A DNA stretch of 64,000 nt from Christiangramia aestuarii (GTDB taxonomy: Bacteria > Bacteroidota > Bacteroidia > Flavobacteriales > Flavobacteriaceae), in contig NZ_VJVW01000006.1 in assembly GCF_009735585.1 (NCBI RefSeq), positions 62,001-126,000 on the forward strand, in the 5' to 3' direction. This document shows positions 1-9,012 of the stretch, one piece after another; position 1 is the stretch's first letter; every line of letters starts with the position of its first letter. Made by a program: the position numbers and the translations under genes. The notes beneath the pieces were generated by a model. The model worked only from the letters and a program-made list of their open reading frames with translations. It ran no database searches and was not told where the DNA came from.

Positions 1-827
1 TTGGAGTTAACCCTTTTATGTATGGCTCCAATAGTGCAACAGATACGCATACGGGAATATCATCAGTAGAAGAAGACGAATTCTATGGGAAGTTTAAGAC
101 CGTGGAACCCAGCAATAAAGAAAGATGGAATTTTCCATTAATTTCAGGGAACAACGATGCCTATAAAGGCTGGGAAATGGCGGCTTCTGGTATTATGGGT
201 GTCTGGGCAGAATCTAATACCCGTGAGGATATCTGGGAAGCCATGTATAGAAGAGAAACTTTTTCCACTACCGGTCCACGTATGAAGATCAGGTTTTTTG
301 GAGGTTTTGATTATACCGAAGAAGATAAAAATGACCTGGCAAAAAATGGATATGATAAAGGTGTAGCCATGGGCGCCATGCTTGGCGCTGCTCAAAATGA
401 TAAAGCACCAACATTCCTAATCCAGGCGATGAAGGATCCGGAAGGTGCGAACCTGGACAGGGTACAGGTAATCAAAGGCTGGGTAGATGCCAATGGTGAG
501 ACCCAGGAAAAGATCTATCAGGTAGCCTGGTCGGGAGATCGAAAGCTTGATAACAGTGGCAAGCTTCCCGCAGTGGGAAATACAGTAGATATGGAAACTG
601 CAGAATATACCAACGATATTGGGGATACTGAATTCACTACCTACTGGACCGATCCAGACTTCGATTCAGCATTACCCGCCTTTTATTATGTAAGAGTATT
701 GGAGATCCCAACACCCCGCTGGACATTATATGATAAAATAAGACATGATCTGGACCTTCCAGATGAAGTTCCCCTGGTACACCAGGAGCGAGGAGTAAGT
801 TCTCCCATCTGGTATAACCCGGAATAG
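1..827 (+). CDS. DUF3604 domain protein, C-terminal part (5' end outside window)
   Basis: The reading frame is open from base 3 and runs through an internal ATG at 18, so this is the C-terminal part of a gene starting left of the window. The first residues match the segment of the next gene that carries its D-x-H motif (here T-D-T-H-T-G, Asp codon at 42, His codon at 48). The rest aligns throughout with that gene: WGV/GVWAESNTRE, a Gly/Phe-rich strand, KDPEGANLDR, and the shared ending SPIWYNPE. The enzymatic role is unknown; DUF3604 proteins show PHP-like metal-binding residues (see the next gene). It is the first of two tandem paralogues. A strong terminator follows, so it is probably transcribed separately from its neighbour. 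Confidence 0.85.
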   Translation, partial: GVNPFMYGSNSATDTHTGISSVEEDEFYGKFKTVEPSNKERWNFPLISGNNDAYKGWEMAASGIMGVWAESNTREDIWEAMYRRETFSTTGPRMKIRFFGGFDYTEEDKNDLAKNGYDKGVAMGAMLGAAQNDKAPTFLIQAMKDPEGANLDRVQVIKGWVDANGETQEKIYQVAWSGDRKLDNSGKLPAVGNTVDMETAEYTNDIGDTEFTTYWTDPDFDSALPAFYYVRVLEIPTPRWTLYDKIRHDLDLPDEVPLVHQERGVSSPIWYNPE

Positions 828-845
828 GAAATGAATTAAATTTAA

Positions 846-880
846 AAAAGCCTGGATTTTAATCCGGGCTTTTATTTTTT
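846..880 (+). terminator. Rho-independent terminator after first DUF3604 gene
   Basis: An 11-bp stem (AAAGCCTGGAT pairing with ATCCGGGCTTT, one T-G wobble) with a short loop is followed by TTTATTTTTT. It lies about 20 nt after the stop codon at 827. Confidence 0.8.
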
Positions 881-968
881 AAGTAACTGTAATTCAGATT
901 TTTAGTATCTTAATGTACGCTTTTGAAAAATTATTCCGAGATAAAAGTGTTCAATAAAACTACCAACC

Positions 969-2864
969 ATGAAAATTTTTTTTAAGCCATTTGCGATACT
1001 GTTCAGTCTTTGCCTTTTAGGGAGCTGCGAAGATGAAAAAAAGGAAATTTCAGATGAATTAGCCATAAATAGTGGGACTGAAACTAAAGCAGTTGCAGAG
1101 AATCCGCTTAAAGAGGTGTTTTGGGGAGATACGCACCAGCATACGGGGAACTCATTCGATGTTTACCTGTTTGGTACTCCTAATTCCACCCCGGAGATCG
1201 CTTATAGGTTCGCCAAAGGGGAAGCGGTGAAAAGTCCTACCACGGGTGAAACCATGCAGTTAAGCAAACCCCTGGACTTCCTGGTAGTGGCAGACCATGC
1301 CGAATTAATGGGCTCTATCGCCCTGATGTATGAAGACACCCCTGGAATTTCTGATACCAAATCTGGAAAGGCATTCCTGGAAATTTCCCCGAACGCAGAT
1401 GAGGAAGGAATGCAGAAGATCTATGACATTTTAAATTATGCAGCCTTTGACCAGCCAAATGAAGCCAATTTAACCGGAAAAGACCTGATCAACGATCTTG
1501 GAGGTGAAAAAAGGAAAACAGCCTGGAATAATTACCTGGAAACAGCCAGGGCTCACAATGATCCTGGGAAATTCACAACCCTTATTGGCTGGGAATGGAG
1601 CTCAAATAATGGCGGGGCGAACCTTCACCGGATAGTTTTTATGCCCCAGGATGAGGAAATAGCCAGTAAATTTATACCATATAGCGCCTTAAGCAGTGAT
1701 GATCCTGAAGATCTGTGGGATTGGCTCGATGAAACCAGTTCCCGAACAGGAGCCGATTTTGTGGCGATTCCGCATAATCCAAATATCAGTCTCGGGCTTA
1801 TGTTCCCTGAGGTTCGTTTGAACGGTGAACCGGTGGACGAAGCTTACGCTCTACAAAGAATGAAGTGGGAACGAGCCGTGGAGATCACCCAGATCAAAGG
1901 AGATTCTGAAACACATCCGGCGCTATCTCCCAATGATGAGTTCGCCGATTTTGAAACCTACGATTTTGCTTTAACCCCCGAGGGTACAAGGCCAGACCCA
2001 ACCCTTGCAGATTATGTTAGGACAGGCCTTATGCGAGGCCTGGAACTGGAAAAAAAGCTTGGAACCAATCCATATAAGATTGGTCTTATTGGTAGTTCAG
2101 ATTCCCACACAGGAATGAGTGCAATCCAAGAAAATAATTTTGCCGGGAAGGGGCAGCATGATGCCACTCCAGAAAAACGCCCACATCCTACAGGAATTGG
2201 CTCTTCAAAAGGCTGGGATATGGGTGCAGCCGGATGGGTTGGGGTATGGGCCGAATCCAATACACGTGAAAGTCTGGTCGAGGCATTTAAAAGAAAAGAG
2301 GTATATGCCACCACTGGCCCAAGGATCAACTTGCGATTCTTCGGCGGTTTCGAGTATGCTGAAGATGATGTTTCAGCAGAAATTATGGTTGAAACAGGTT
2401 ATGATAAAGGAGTGCCCATGGGTGGTGATCTTTATAATACTGAAGGAAAGGCTCCGTCTTTTATGATAGCCGCGATAAAAGATCCTGATGGAGCAAATCT
2501 TGATAGAATTCAGGTGGTTAAAGGTTGGTTGGGAGCCGATGGAAAATCAAAAGAAAAGGTATTTGATGTGGCTCTTTCCGGTGATCGCACCGATGGTAGC
2601 CAGGCTGTGGGTAACACAGTAGACCTTAAGACAGGAAAATATACCAACAGCATTGGCGCCTCTGAACTCTCAACCTTGTGGACCGATCCAGAATTTGATG
2701 CCGGTCAAAGCGCATTTTATTACGTTAGGGTATTGGAAATTCCTACGCCAAGGTATTCCTTACTGGACGCTATAGAATTGGGGATAGATGTGAAGGAAAC
2801 CAATCATCCTGCCACCATCCAGGAGCGTGTCTACAGTTCTCCAATCTGGTATAACCCGGAATAG
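969..2864 (+). CDS. DUF3604 domain lipoprotein, putative PHP-like metal-dependent hydrolase
   Basis: This 631-aa protein starts with a lipoprotein signal (L-L-G-S-C, lipidated Cys20) followed by acidic residues, so it is probably anchored to the outer membrane or periplasmic face. Visible motifs are in the order of PHP-superfamily metal sites: H56-x-H58 (GDTHQHTG), V-A-D-H110, E209 in GWEWS, H269 in PHNPN, and D378-x-H380 in SSDSHTG. The family name is DUF3604; its substrate is not known to me, and a metal-dependent hydrolase (phosphatase or esterase type) is inference. It is a tandem paralogue of the truncated gene upstream and lies ahead of a sulfatase. Its start is supported by the signal peptide. 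Confidence 0.88.
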   Translation: MKIFFKPFAILFSLCLLGSCEDEKKEISDELAINSGTETKAVAENPLKEVFWGDTHQHTGNSFDVYLFGTPNSTPEIAYRFAKGEAVKSPTTGETMQLSKPLDFLVVADHAELMGSIALMYEDTPGISDTKSGKAFLEISPNADEEGMQKIYDILNYAAFDQPNEANLTGKDLINDLGGEKRKTAWNNYLETARAHNDPGKFTTLIGWEWSSNNGGANLHRIVFMPQDEEIASKFIPYSALSSDDPEDLWDWLDETSSRTGADFVAIPHNPNISLGLMFPEVRLNGEPVDEAYALQRMKWERAVEITQIKGDSETHPALSPNDEFADFETYDFALTPEGTRPDPTLADYVRTGLMRGLELEKKLGTNPYKIGLIGSSDSHTGMSAIQENNFAGKGQHDATPEKRPHPTGIGSSKGWDMGAAGWVGVWAESNTRESLVEAFKRKEVYATTGPRINLRFFGGFEYAEDDVSAEIMVETGYDKGVPMGGDLYNTEGKAPSFMIAAIKDPDGANLDRIQVVKGWLGADGKSKEKVFDVALSGDRTDGSQAVGNTVDLKTGKYTNSIGASELSTLWTDPEFDAGQSAFYYVRVLEIPTPRYSLLDAIELGIDVKETNHPATIQERVYSSPIWYNPE

Positions 2865-3279
2865 AAATCTGTACCAAAGATTAAAGCCTGAAATTCAAAA
2901 GACTGCAGGTTTTTTTTTGGGAGAATTTAAAAAATGAAGTTTTAGAATAAAAAATTGACATTCAGCCTAGTGCTGAAATAATTAGACAATTGTTAAAAAT
3001 CATAGCTAAGCCCTTGATTTAACTGTAAAACTCTGAATAATAGATTGTTAGTAGTGTTTGTGATGTTTTTTCACTAAATTAAGGCTTGCTTTTAAGCATA
3101 ACCAATCCGAATCTCATAACCATTACAGGTCCTTTACAAAAGATGGCTCTTTCCCCACGCGCCGTTAAGATAACTTAACCCCATTATTTAACTGAAATAT
3201 TGTGTTTACCTGCCAGGGAAAGTACCCGGCACTATTACTTGAGAGAGATCAATTACTTATAACCGCTAAAACCAACACT
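2865..3279. other. 415-bp intergenic region upstream of the sulfatase
   Basis: It contains the terminator at 2883-2918 and then AT-rich DNA. There is a candidate promoter-like stretch near 3050-3060 (TAGTGTTTG, one base longer than the TAnnTTTG consensus) but no clear -33 partner. I see no convincing small gene. The in-frame GTG at 3202 would add 26 residues in front of the sulfatase signal peptide and is rejected as a start. Confidence 0.5.
2883..2918 (+). terminator. Rho-independent terminator after second DUF3604 gene
   Basis: AAAGCCTG pairs with CAGGTTTT (one G-T wobble), followed by a run of nine to ten T. It lies 18 nt after the stop codon of the DUF3604 lipoprotein gene. Confidence 0.6.
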
Positions 3280-4854
3280 ATGAAAAAAAGTCTCGCTATT
3301 TTTATTTTATGTCTTGGGCTTATTACTAGCTCAGTTATGGCACAGGAAAAACCCAATATCCTCGTGATATGGGGAGATGATATTGGCTGGACCAACCTGA
3401 GTGCTTATGAGCACGGGGTAATGGCTTATACCACTCCCAATATTGACCGGATAGGTGAAGAAGGGATCATTTTTACAGACCATTACGCACAGCCTTCCTG
3501 TACGGCAGGACGTGCCGCATTTATTACCGGGCAGTATCCTATACGTTCAGGAATGACCACCGTTGGTCAGCCGGGAGACGCATTAGGCTTGAAAAAGGAA
3601 TCGCCAAGTCTGGCAGAGGTATTGAAAAAGCAGGGGTACCGTACAGGTCATTTCGGGAAAAATCACCTTGGAGACCGCAATGAGCATTTACCAACCGTTC
3701 ATGGTTTTGATGAGTTCTTTGGTAACCTTTACCACCTGAACACCCAGGAAGAAGCTGAGCAACGCGATTACCAGAATTTTGGAGAAGCCTATTCAGGTTC
3801 CCTGGAAGAATATGAAAAGAAATTCGGTACCCGTGGAGTGCTTCATTCCTTCGCTACAGAAGAAACCAATAACCAGTCTGATCCTCGATTTGGACCGGTA
3901 GGAAAGCAGCGTATTGAAGATACCGGCCCACTTACCCAGGAACGAATGAAGAATTTTGATCGTGAGGAAGTGATCCCAAAAGCTCTTGATTTTATAGAAG
4001 GATCCAAGGATGCTAATGAGCCTTTCTTTGTTTGGCTAAACACCAGCCGTATGCACCTGTACACCAGGATCGAAGATAAATGGCTGGAAAAGGTCGAAAA
4101 ATATACCTCGGAAGCAGATTATTATGGAGCAGGAATGCTTCAGCACGATTCAGATATAGGTTATGTACTGGACCAGCTGGAAGAAATGGGAATGCTTGAA
4201 AATACCATTGTACTATATTCTACAGATAATGGTCCCGAACATGCTTCCTGGCCACATGGAGGTACTACTCCATTCCGCGGTGAGAAGATGACCACTTACG
4301 AAGGTGGAGTTCGTGTTCCCTGTATGGTGAGATGGCCAGGTAAGATCCCTGCGGGTCAGCAATTAAATGGTATCCAAAGCCATATGGACCTGTTCACCAC
4401 ACTTGCCGCAGCTGCGGGAGTAGATAATGTTGCAGATAAAATGATGAACGAGAAAAAACAGTATATCGATGGGTTGAACAACCTGGATTACTGGATGGGA
4501 AAATCAGACAAATCTGAGCGAACCCATATTTTCTATTACTATGAAAGTAAACTAACCGCGGTGAGAATGGGCCCTTGGAAGTTCCATTTCTCCACCAAGG
4601 AAGATTATTATGCCAACGTGGTTCCACGTACAGTGCCGCTGGTTTTCAATATCCGCATGGACCCATATGAAAGTTATGACAGTACAGATTCTTACGGGCA
4701 TTTAATGCAGAAAGTTTCCTGGTTGATCCAGCCTATGGGAGAGCTTATGCAGAAGCATTTGCAAACCCTGGCAGAGTATCCCCCAGTACAGGGAGGTAAA
4801 TCCTTCGATATGTCTAATGTGGTGGATGAGTTCATCAATAAGGCAAGGCAATAA
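3280..4854 (+). CDS. Secreted sulfatase (arylsulfatase family)
   Basis: This 524-aa type I sulfatase would hydrolyse sulfate esters, in the periplasm or outside the cell. The ATG at 3280 gives a clean Sec signal (ending SSVMAQ); the GTG at 3202 only adds a non-signal extension. Residues 33-34 (WGDD) and the STDNGPEH segment are the usual calcium ligands. The catalytic site is C74-T-A-G-R78, the formylglycine motif in its C-x-A-x-R variant, so the enzyme needs a formylglycine-generating or anaerobic maturase, which is not in this window. [17 protein letters not shown] is also typical of the family. It follows two DUF3604 genes. The substrate cannot be told from sequence; sulfated algal polysaccharide or aryl sulfate are possible. 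Confidence 0.93.
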   Translation: MKKSLAIFILCLGLITSSVMAQEKPNILVIWGDDIGWTNLSAYEHGVMAYTTPNIDRIGEEGIIFTDHYAQPSCTAGRAAFITGQYPIRSGMTTVGQPGDALGLKKESPSLAEVLKKQGYRTGHFGKNHLGDRNEHLPTVHGFDEFFGNLYHLNTQEEAEQRDYQNFGEAYSGSLEEYEKKFGTRGVLHSFATEETNNQSDPRFGPVGKQRIEDTGPLTQERMKNFDREEVIPKALDFIEGSKDANEPFFVWLNTSRMHLYTRIEDKWLEKVEKYTSEADYYGAGMLQHDSDIGYVLDQLEEMGMLENTIVLYSTDNGPEHASWPHGGTTPFRGEKMTTYEGGVRVPCMVRWPGKIPAGQQLNGIQSHMDLFTTLAAAAGVDNVADKMMNEKKQYIDGLNNLDYWMGKSDKSERTHIFYYYESKLTAVRMGPWKFHFSTKEDYYANVVPRTVPLVFNIRMDPYESYDSTDSYGHLMQKVSWLIQPMGELMQKHLQTLAEYPPVQGGKSFDMSNVVDEFINKARQ

Positions 4855-4896
4855 TATTAGATTCCTTTAGGAGCTGTGAAGATTAATTAGTTGAGA

Positions 4897-4940
4897 AGCC
4901 GAAGATGATCTGGATACATTCAGGTTGTCTTCGGCTATTT
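4897..4940 (+). terminator. Probable terminator after sulfatase
   Basis: AGCCGAAGA (4897-4905) pairs perfectly with TCTTCGGCT (4928-4936) across a 22-nt loop and is followed by ATTTATG. The T tract is poor, so this is a moderate call. Confidence 0.5.
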
Positions 4941-5013
4941 ATGCCTCTTCCATGATTTTTTTAACAAGTCTCGAGGATCAATAATCTAGATGTTCTTATA
5001 ATTCGATTGTAAT

Positions 5014-5580
5014 ATGAAAAATTTAGCAAAATGTAGCCTGCTTGTTTTCCTCTGCCTGTTTGGTTTAAATCTATCTGCTCAGGAAGAAACAGAACTTGAA
5101 GCCGAACATGAGCAGCATGAAGAGCACCGACATAAGCATGTAATTTCCCTGGGGATAGGTCACGCCCATATTAACTCAGGAGTTGAAAATGGTGAAAAAC
5201 AATGGCTGGTCTTACCCTCCTGGATGCTGGACTATAATTTCTGGTTCACCGAAAAATGGGCCATAGGATTGCATAGCGATATGATCATCGAAACATTCGA
5301 AGTGGAAGATGAGCACAGCTCAGAAGCTGTCATAGAAAGGGAGAATCCCATCGCCCTGGTAGGTGCTTTATCCTTTCAGCCTATTGAATGGCTGAGCCTG
5401 GTAGCCGGGGGTGGGGTAGAATATGAGGCAAACGAGAGCTTCGGGCTGGTAAGGCTTGGAGTGGAGCCTCACTGGGAGATACACGAAAAATGGGAAATAT
5501 TTGTCAATATTGGCCACGACATCAAATTCGATGCTTACAACACATGGAACCTGGCCCTGGGAATTGGCCGCGGGTTTTAG
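5014..5580 (+). CDS. Small outer-membrane beta-barrel-like protein with His/Glu-rich N terminus
   Basis: This 188-aa protein has a Sec signal (ending NLSAQ) and then an acidic, histidine-rich stretch (about residues 24-43, five His in HEQHEEHRHKH) that could bind divalent metal. The remainder alternates aromatic and polar residues, has WMLDYNFWF and FVNIGHDI strands and ends with Phe, as outer-membrane barrels do. I do not recognise a named family. It is the first gene of a tight operon (31 nt to the next gene) with two BamA/TamA-type barrels. A sensor or accessory barrel is possible; no function is assigned. Confidence 0.75.
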   Translation: MKNLAKCSLLVFLCLFGLNLSAQEETELEAEHEQHEEHRHKHVISLGIGHAHINSGVENGEKQWLVLPSWMLDYNFWFTEKWAIGLHSDMIIETFEVEDEHSSEAVIERENPIALVGALSFQPIEWLSLVAGGGVEYEANESFGLVRLGVEPHWEIHEKWEIFVNIGHDIKFDAYNTWNLALGIGRGF

Positions 5581-5611
5581 AGCTTTCCCCTACTAACTAA
5601 TCCTCCTTACA

Positions 5612-6691
5612 ATGAAACAATTTTATCTTTTTCTTATTCTTTTCAGCTTGAGTGCTCAGCTATTCAGCCAGGCAGAACATAAGCCTAAGGAGGAACAGAA
5701 AAAGATAAAAATAGCCGGGGTTCCCTATGTGAATTATAGCAGGACCGTAGGTTTTTCCTATGGCCTCCTGGGAGCCGCATTTTACAAACTGAATGCTAAT
5801 GATACCATCTCTCCTTCTTCGTCTACTACGGTAGCTGCTCTTTATTCAACTTCTGAAAGCTATATAGCCATGGGGATACAGCAGTTCTATTTTGCCGAGG
5901 ATCGCTGGAGGGCGAAAATTTCAGGGGGAGTAGGAAACGGGAATCTCCAGGTCTACCAGAATTTCTATGCCGGGGGCACTTTTATAGATTACAGTACCAA
6001 GGTTAAATTTTTATTGGGTGAGGTGGCCAGGCGGGTAGCACCAGATCTCTATGTGGGACTATCGGGAGGGATCGCCAATGCCCGTACCGAGTTCGACCTG
6101 GACCTTCCTTTTACCGAACGCCGGCCAACCATAGATATCCCCATTAACTATGTGGGAACTTTTATTCAAAGTGATTCACGTAACAATGTAAACTACCCGA
6201 ATATAGGTCATAACATCATGGCCAGTTTTAAGACAGCCGGAGAATGGCTGGGCAACGAATCTGGATTCAACCAGCTGGAACTCACTTACGATCTTTACAA
6301 ACCACTAAAATCTGGAAGAGACATCTTTCTGGCCCGTTATTATTCAATTAGTTCCTTTGGCGACGTGCCTTTTGTAGGACAGAATACCGTGGGAGGGGAT
6401 AATATTAGAGGCTACTCTGAAGGCAAGTACCGGGATGACCAGCTTTACTCCATGCAGGCCGAATACAGGCATAATTTCATGCCGAAATTCGGGATGGTCT
6501 TCTTTGGTGGATTCGCCACTGTGGTTCCCGAGATCTCTGAAATCTTTGAACATGAGTTTTTACCCGGCATTGGGACAGGTGTTCGTTATCTCTTACTGCC
6601 GAAAGAAAAGATAAATATAGGCCTGGATGTGGCCGTAGGAAAGGATGACTGGAGCCTGAGTTTTAGAATTTCAGACGCTTTCTCTAGATAA
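5612..6691 (+). CDS. BamA/TamA-family (Omp85, D15) outer-membrane barrel without POTRA domains
   Basis: This 359-aa exported protein (signal ending AQLFSQ) is a C-terminal Omp85/surface-antigen D15 barrel. The diagnostic segment is GGDNIRGYSEGKYRD near residue 260, containing the conserved R-G-Y of the lid loop region. With only about 330 mature residues it has no room for POTRA domains, unlike BamA (about 800 aa) or TamA (about 580 aa). Such short barrels are common in Bacteroidota and their clients are generally unknown. Only 17 nt separate it from the next gene, and a second D15 barrel lies at the end of the same operon. Confidence 0.85.
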   Translation: MKQFYLFLILFSLSAQLFSQAEHKPKEEQKKIKIAGVPYVNYSRTVGFSYGLLGAAFYKLNANDTISPSSSTTVAALYSTSESYIAMGIQQFYFAEDRWRAKISGGVGNGNLQVYQNFYAGGTFIDYSTKVKFLLGEVARRVAPDLYVGLSGGIANARTEFDLDLPFTERRPTIDIPINYVGTFIQSDSRNNVNYPNIGHNIMASFKTAGEWLGNESGFNQLELTYDLYKPLKSGRDIFLARYYSISSFGDVPFVGQNTVGGDNIRGYSEGKYRDDQLYSMQAEYRHNFMPKFGMVFFGGFATVVPEISEIFEHEFLPGIGTGVRYLLLPKEKINIGLDVAVGKDDWSLSFRISDAFSR

Positions 6692-6708
6692 TTTAAATCC
6701 CCCGGAAG

Positions 6709-7764
6709 ATGAAAAAGAAAGAACGAATTTTAAAGAGCAATTTTGGAAATGGAGTATGCGCTGTTCTAATTCTATTGCTGGGATTTTTTTTTACACAACC
6801 CACCCAGGCGCAGGTCTCGAAATTAAGCAAGAGCGAGCGCGATAGCCTGGCCGCCATCCCCTACCCCTATATCCTGCCAATATTTGGGGGAAAGATAAGG
6901 GAACGAGGCATAGATTTTCCGCATCCATTTGGTATCATGGCGAACTATATCTACCAGGAATCAAAATACGACTTGGAAAATCCGCAAATCGGTATTGGCG
7001 ATTCAGACCTGGTGAGCATAGATTTCGTCGATTTCAAGACCGTGAAGAACCGAACCAACATCCTCAACTTCAGGGCCGATGCCTGGTTATTTCCATTTCT
7101 AAACGTTTATGGAATTTACGCGAGGTCTGAGTCACGCAGTAATATCGAAATTGGTTTTCCGCTGAATATCGAGGTAGAAGCAAATCCTACCGGGGAAACC
7201 TGGGGTTTCGGAACGGTGGTCGCTTATGGGCTGGGAAATTATTTCGCTGCAGGGAATTTGAACTATTCCTGGACCAGCATCAGTTCACTGGATGATCCTG
7301 TACAGGGAACGGTCGCCTCCCTAAGGTTTGGACGTAATTTTCAATTAGGCAAAGCCAACCGAAGCTTTATCCCCACGATAGGGATACAATACCAGAGAAT
7401 CACCCAGGATTCGGGCGGTGAACTTCCCATTTCAAATATTTTCGCCTCCTTCGATGAGGACGATCTCAACGAATTAAAATCGCAGATCGCCGATGAGGCC
7501 ATGAACTGGTATGACGAATTAAGCCTGCCTCAAAAACTGGTGGTAGATCGCCTGGTAAACGCCCTGGATAACTGGCTTTCCGGAAGGGATCTGGGCAGCA
7601 CTCCACTGCGCTACAGCTTCGACAAGGTTCCTTTAGGCGAATGGTCTTTCCAGGTTGGCTTCCAGTATAATCATAGCAAACACTGGTGGTACAGGCTGGA
7701 AACAGGTTTCGGTCCGGGCCGTTTTCAACTTATGACATCCATAAATTATCGCTTCGGAATATGA
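6709..7764 (+). CDS. Exported outer-membrane protein of unknown function
   Basis: This 351-aa protein has a signal peptide (long N-region, hydrophobic core around residues 16-30, ending PTQAQ). The mature part has repeated amphipathic strands (NILNFRADAWLFPFLNVYG, GNLNYSWTSI, FQVGFQYNHSKHWWYRLETG) and ends in F-G-I, consistent with an outer-membrane barrel. An acidic, helix-like insert lies at about 240-285. I do not recognise a family. It sits between two BamA/TamA-type barrels and its stop codon overlaps the next start (ATGA at 7761-7764), so the two are translationally coupled. Confidence 0.75.
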   Translation: MKKKERILKSNFGNGVCAVLILLLGFFFTQPTQAQVSKLSKSERDSLAAIPYPYILPIFGGKIRERGIDFPHPFGIMANYIYQESKYDLENPQIGIGDSDLVSIDFVDFKTVKNRTNILNFRADAWLFPFLNVYGIYARSESRSNIEIGFPLNIEVEANPTGETWGFGTVVAYGLGNYFAAGNLNYSWTSISSLDDPVQGTVASLRFGRNFQLGKANRSFIPTIGIQYQRITQDSGGELPISNIFASFDEDDLNELKSQIADEAMNWYDELSLPQKLVVDRLVNALDNWLSGRDLGSTPLRYSFDKVPLGEWSFQVGFQYNHSKHWWYRLETGFGPGRFQLMTSINYRFGI

Positions 7765-8921
7765 AATCCTGCCAGCTAAAATATTTCTGTTTCCTGCTGC
7801 TGTTGCTCTTCTGTATGGAAGGCTACGCGCAGGAAAAGGGGATCAAGGGCTATATGAAAAGAAGAGCCGTAAAGAAAGAAGCGGCCATAGAGGAAGGCCG
7901 CCCTTTCCTGAGCGTGCTTGCCGGGCCGGGATACACTCCAGAAAATGGACTTTTAATAGGTGGTGGCATTCTATATACTTTTAAAACGAATCCTGAAGAT
8001 TCCCTGATACAGAGATCTTCAATTCCCATAAATACCTTCATCAGCACCAAGGGGAATTATGGTTTCAACGCCAAAATGGCCACGTTCTGGTTCCAGGATA
8101 AGCTACGCATCAATTTCGTGGGGAAATTTTCCAATGCCAATGATAATTATTTCGGGGTCGGATTTTCAGAGATCAACCGGCTTTCCCTTGGCGATAGCAC
8201 CACAGCCTATAAAAGGGAATCCTATAAGATCTCCCCAACAGTTCTTTTTCGGCTAATGAAAAATATCTATGGAGGTTTGGGTATAGACCTCAACAGGTCA
8301 AAGGTTACTGAACTAAATCCTTTTATGGAACAGAATGCCTATTTCCGGGAATTTGGTCCGGAAAATTATAATGCCGGTCTTAAGTTCACCGCCAGTTACG
8401 ACAGCAGGGATATCACCGTGAATGCCTGGAAAGGCTGGTTCGTTAACTTCAATGCGACCTTCTATGGCGATTACCTGGGTAGTGATAATGATTATAATAT
8501 TTATGAACTGGACATAAGGACCTATCATCAGCTGAATCGGGAAGGAAATACGCTCGCCTTAAAATTATATGGCCGTGTGGGCACCGGGGATATCCCTTAT
8601 GAAGAATTATCCAGGATAGGTGGCACCAATGCCCTAAGGGGTTATATAGATGGGCAGTACAGGGACAGGACCGGGGTGTACCTGATCTCTGAATGGCGAC
8701 ATATGTTCCTGAAGTCTAACGAAGAGCTAAGTAAACATGGGATCGCAGTCTGGCTGGGTTCGGGTAGTATCGCCGATGATTTGGACGCAATAAACGAGTG
8801 GATCCCCAACCTGGGAGTGGGTTACAGGTTGGAAGTTCAGCCCAGGATGAACCTGAGGATAGATTTTGGAATTGGTCGGGAATCTTCGGGGCTTTATTTC
8901 AATTTTACTGAAGCCTTTTAA
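7761..8921 (+). CDS. BamA/TamA-family (D15) outer-membrane barrel, second copy
   Basis: Read from the ATG at 7761 this is a 386-aa protein with a signal peptide (ending MEGYAQ). A longer open frame back to 7686 would put 25 residues before the signal and overlap the upstream gene, so it is rejected. The D15 signature GGTNALRGYIDGQYRD lies near residue 290, with a C-terminal GLYFNFTEAF beta signal. As in the gene at 5612 there are no POTRA domains. A basic stretch (KGYMKRRAVKKEAA) follows the signal. The ATGA overlap with the upstream barrel gene implies coupled expression. It belongs to the short Omp85-like proteins; the substrate is unknown. Confidence 0.85.
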   Translation: MKSCQLKYFCFLLLLLFCMEGYAQEKGIKGYMKRRAVKKEAAIEEGRPFLSVLAGPGYTPENGLLIGGGILYTFKTNPEDSLIQRSSIPINTFISTKGNYGFNAKMATFWFQDKLRINFVGKFSNANDNYFGVGFSEINRLSLGDSTTAYKRESYKISPTVLFRLMKNIYGGLGIDLNRSKVTELNPFMEQNAYFREFGPENYNAGLKFTASYDSRDITVNAWKGWFVNFNATFYGDYLGSDNDYNIYELDIRTYHQLNREGNTLALKLYGRVGTGDIPYEELSRIGGTNALRGYIDGQYRDRTGVYLISEWRHMFLKSNEELSKHGIAVWLGSGSIADDLDAINEWIPNLGVGYRLEVQPRMNLRIDFGIGRESSGLYFNFTEAF

Positions 8922-9012
8922 AGCTTAACAATTGAATTACAGTGTATTATGAATTATAATAGTAGCTTTAATATTTTTCCCAAGGGAAAGGAATAAACCT
9001 AAAAACTGAATT

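Noticed and set aside
2119-2466. Out-of-frame 115-aa reading frame inside the second DUF3604 gene
   Set aside because: It lies within a well-supported conserved gene and encodes no recognisable features.
3202-3279. In-frame GTG extension of the sulfatase
   Set aside because: It precedes a complete signal peptide that starts at the ATG at 3280; the extra residues have no signal-like character.
7686-7760. Extension of the second D15 barrel gene into the upstream gene
   Set aside because: It places 25 residues before the signal peptide and overlaps coding sequence; the ATG at 7761 gives a clean ATGA coupling.
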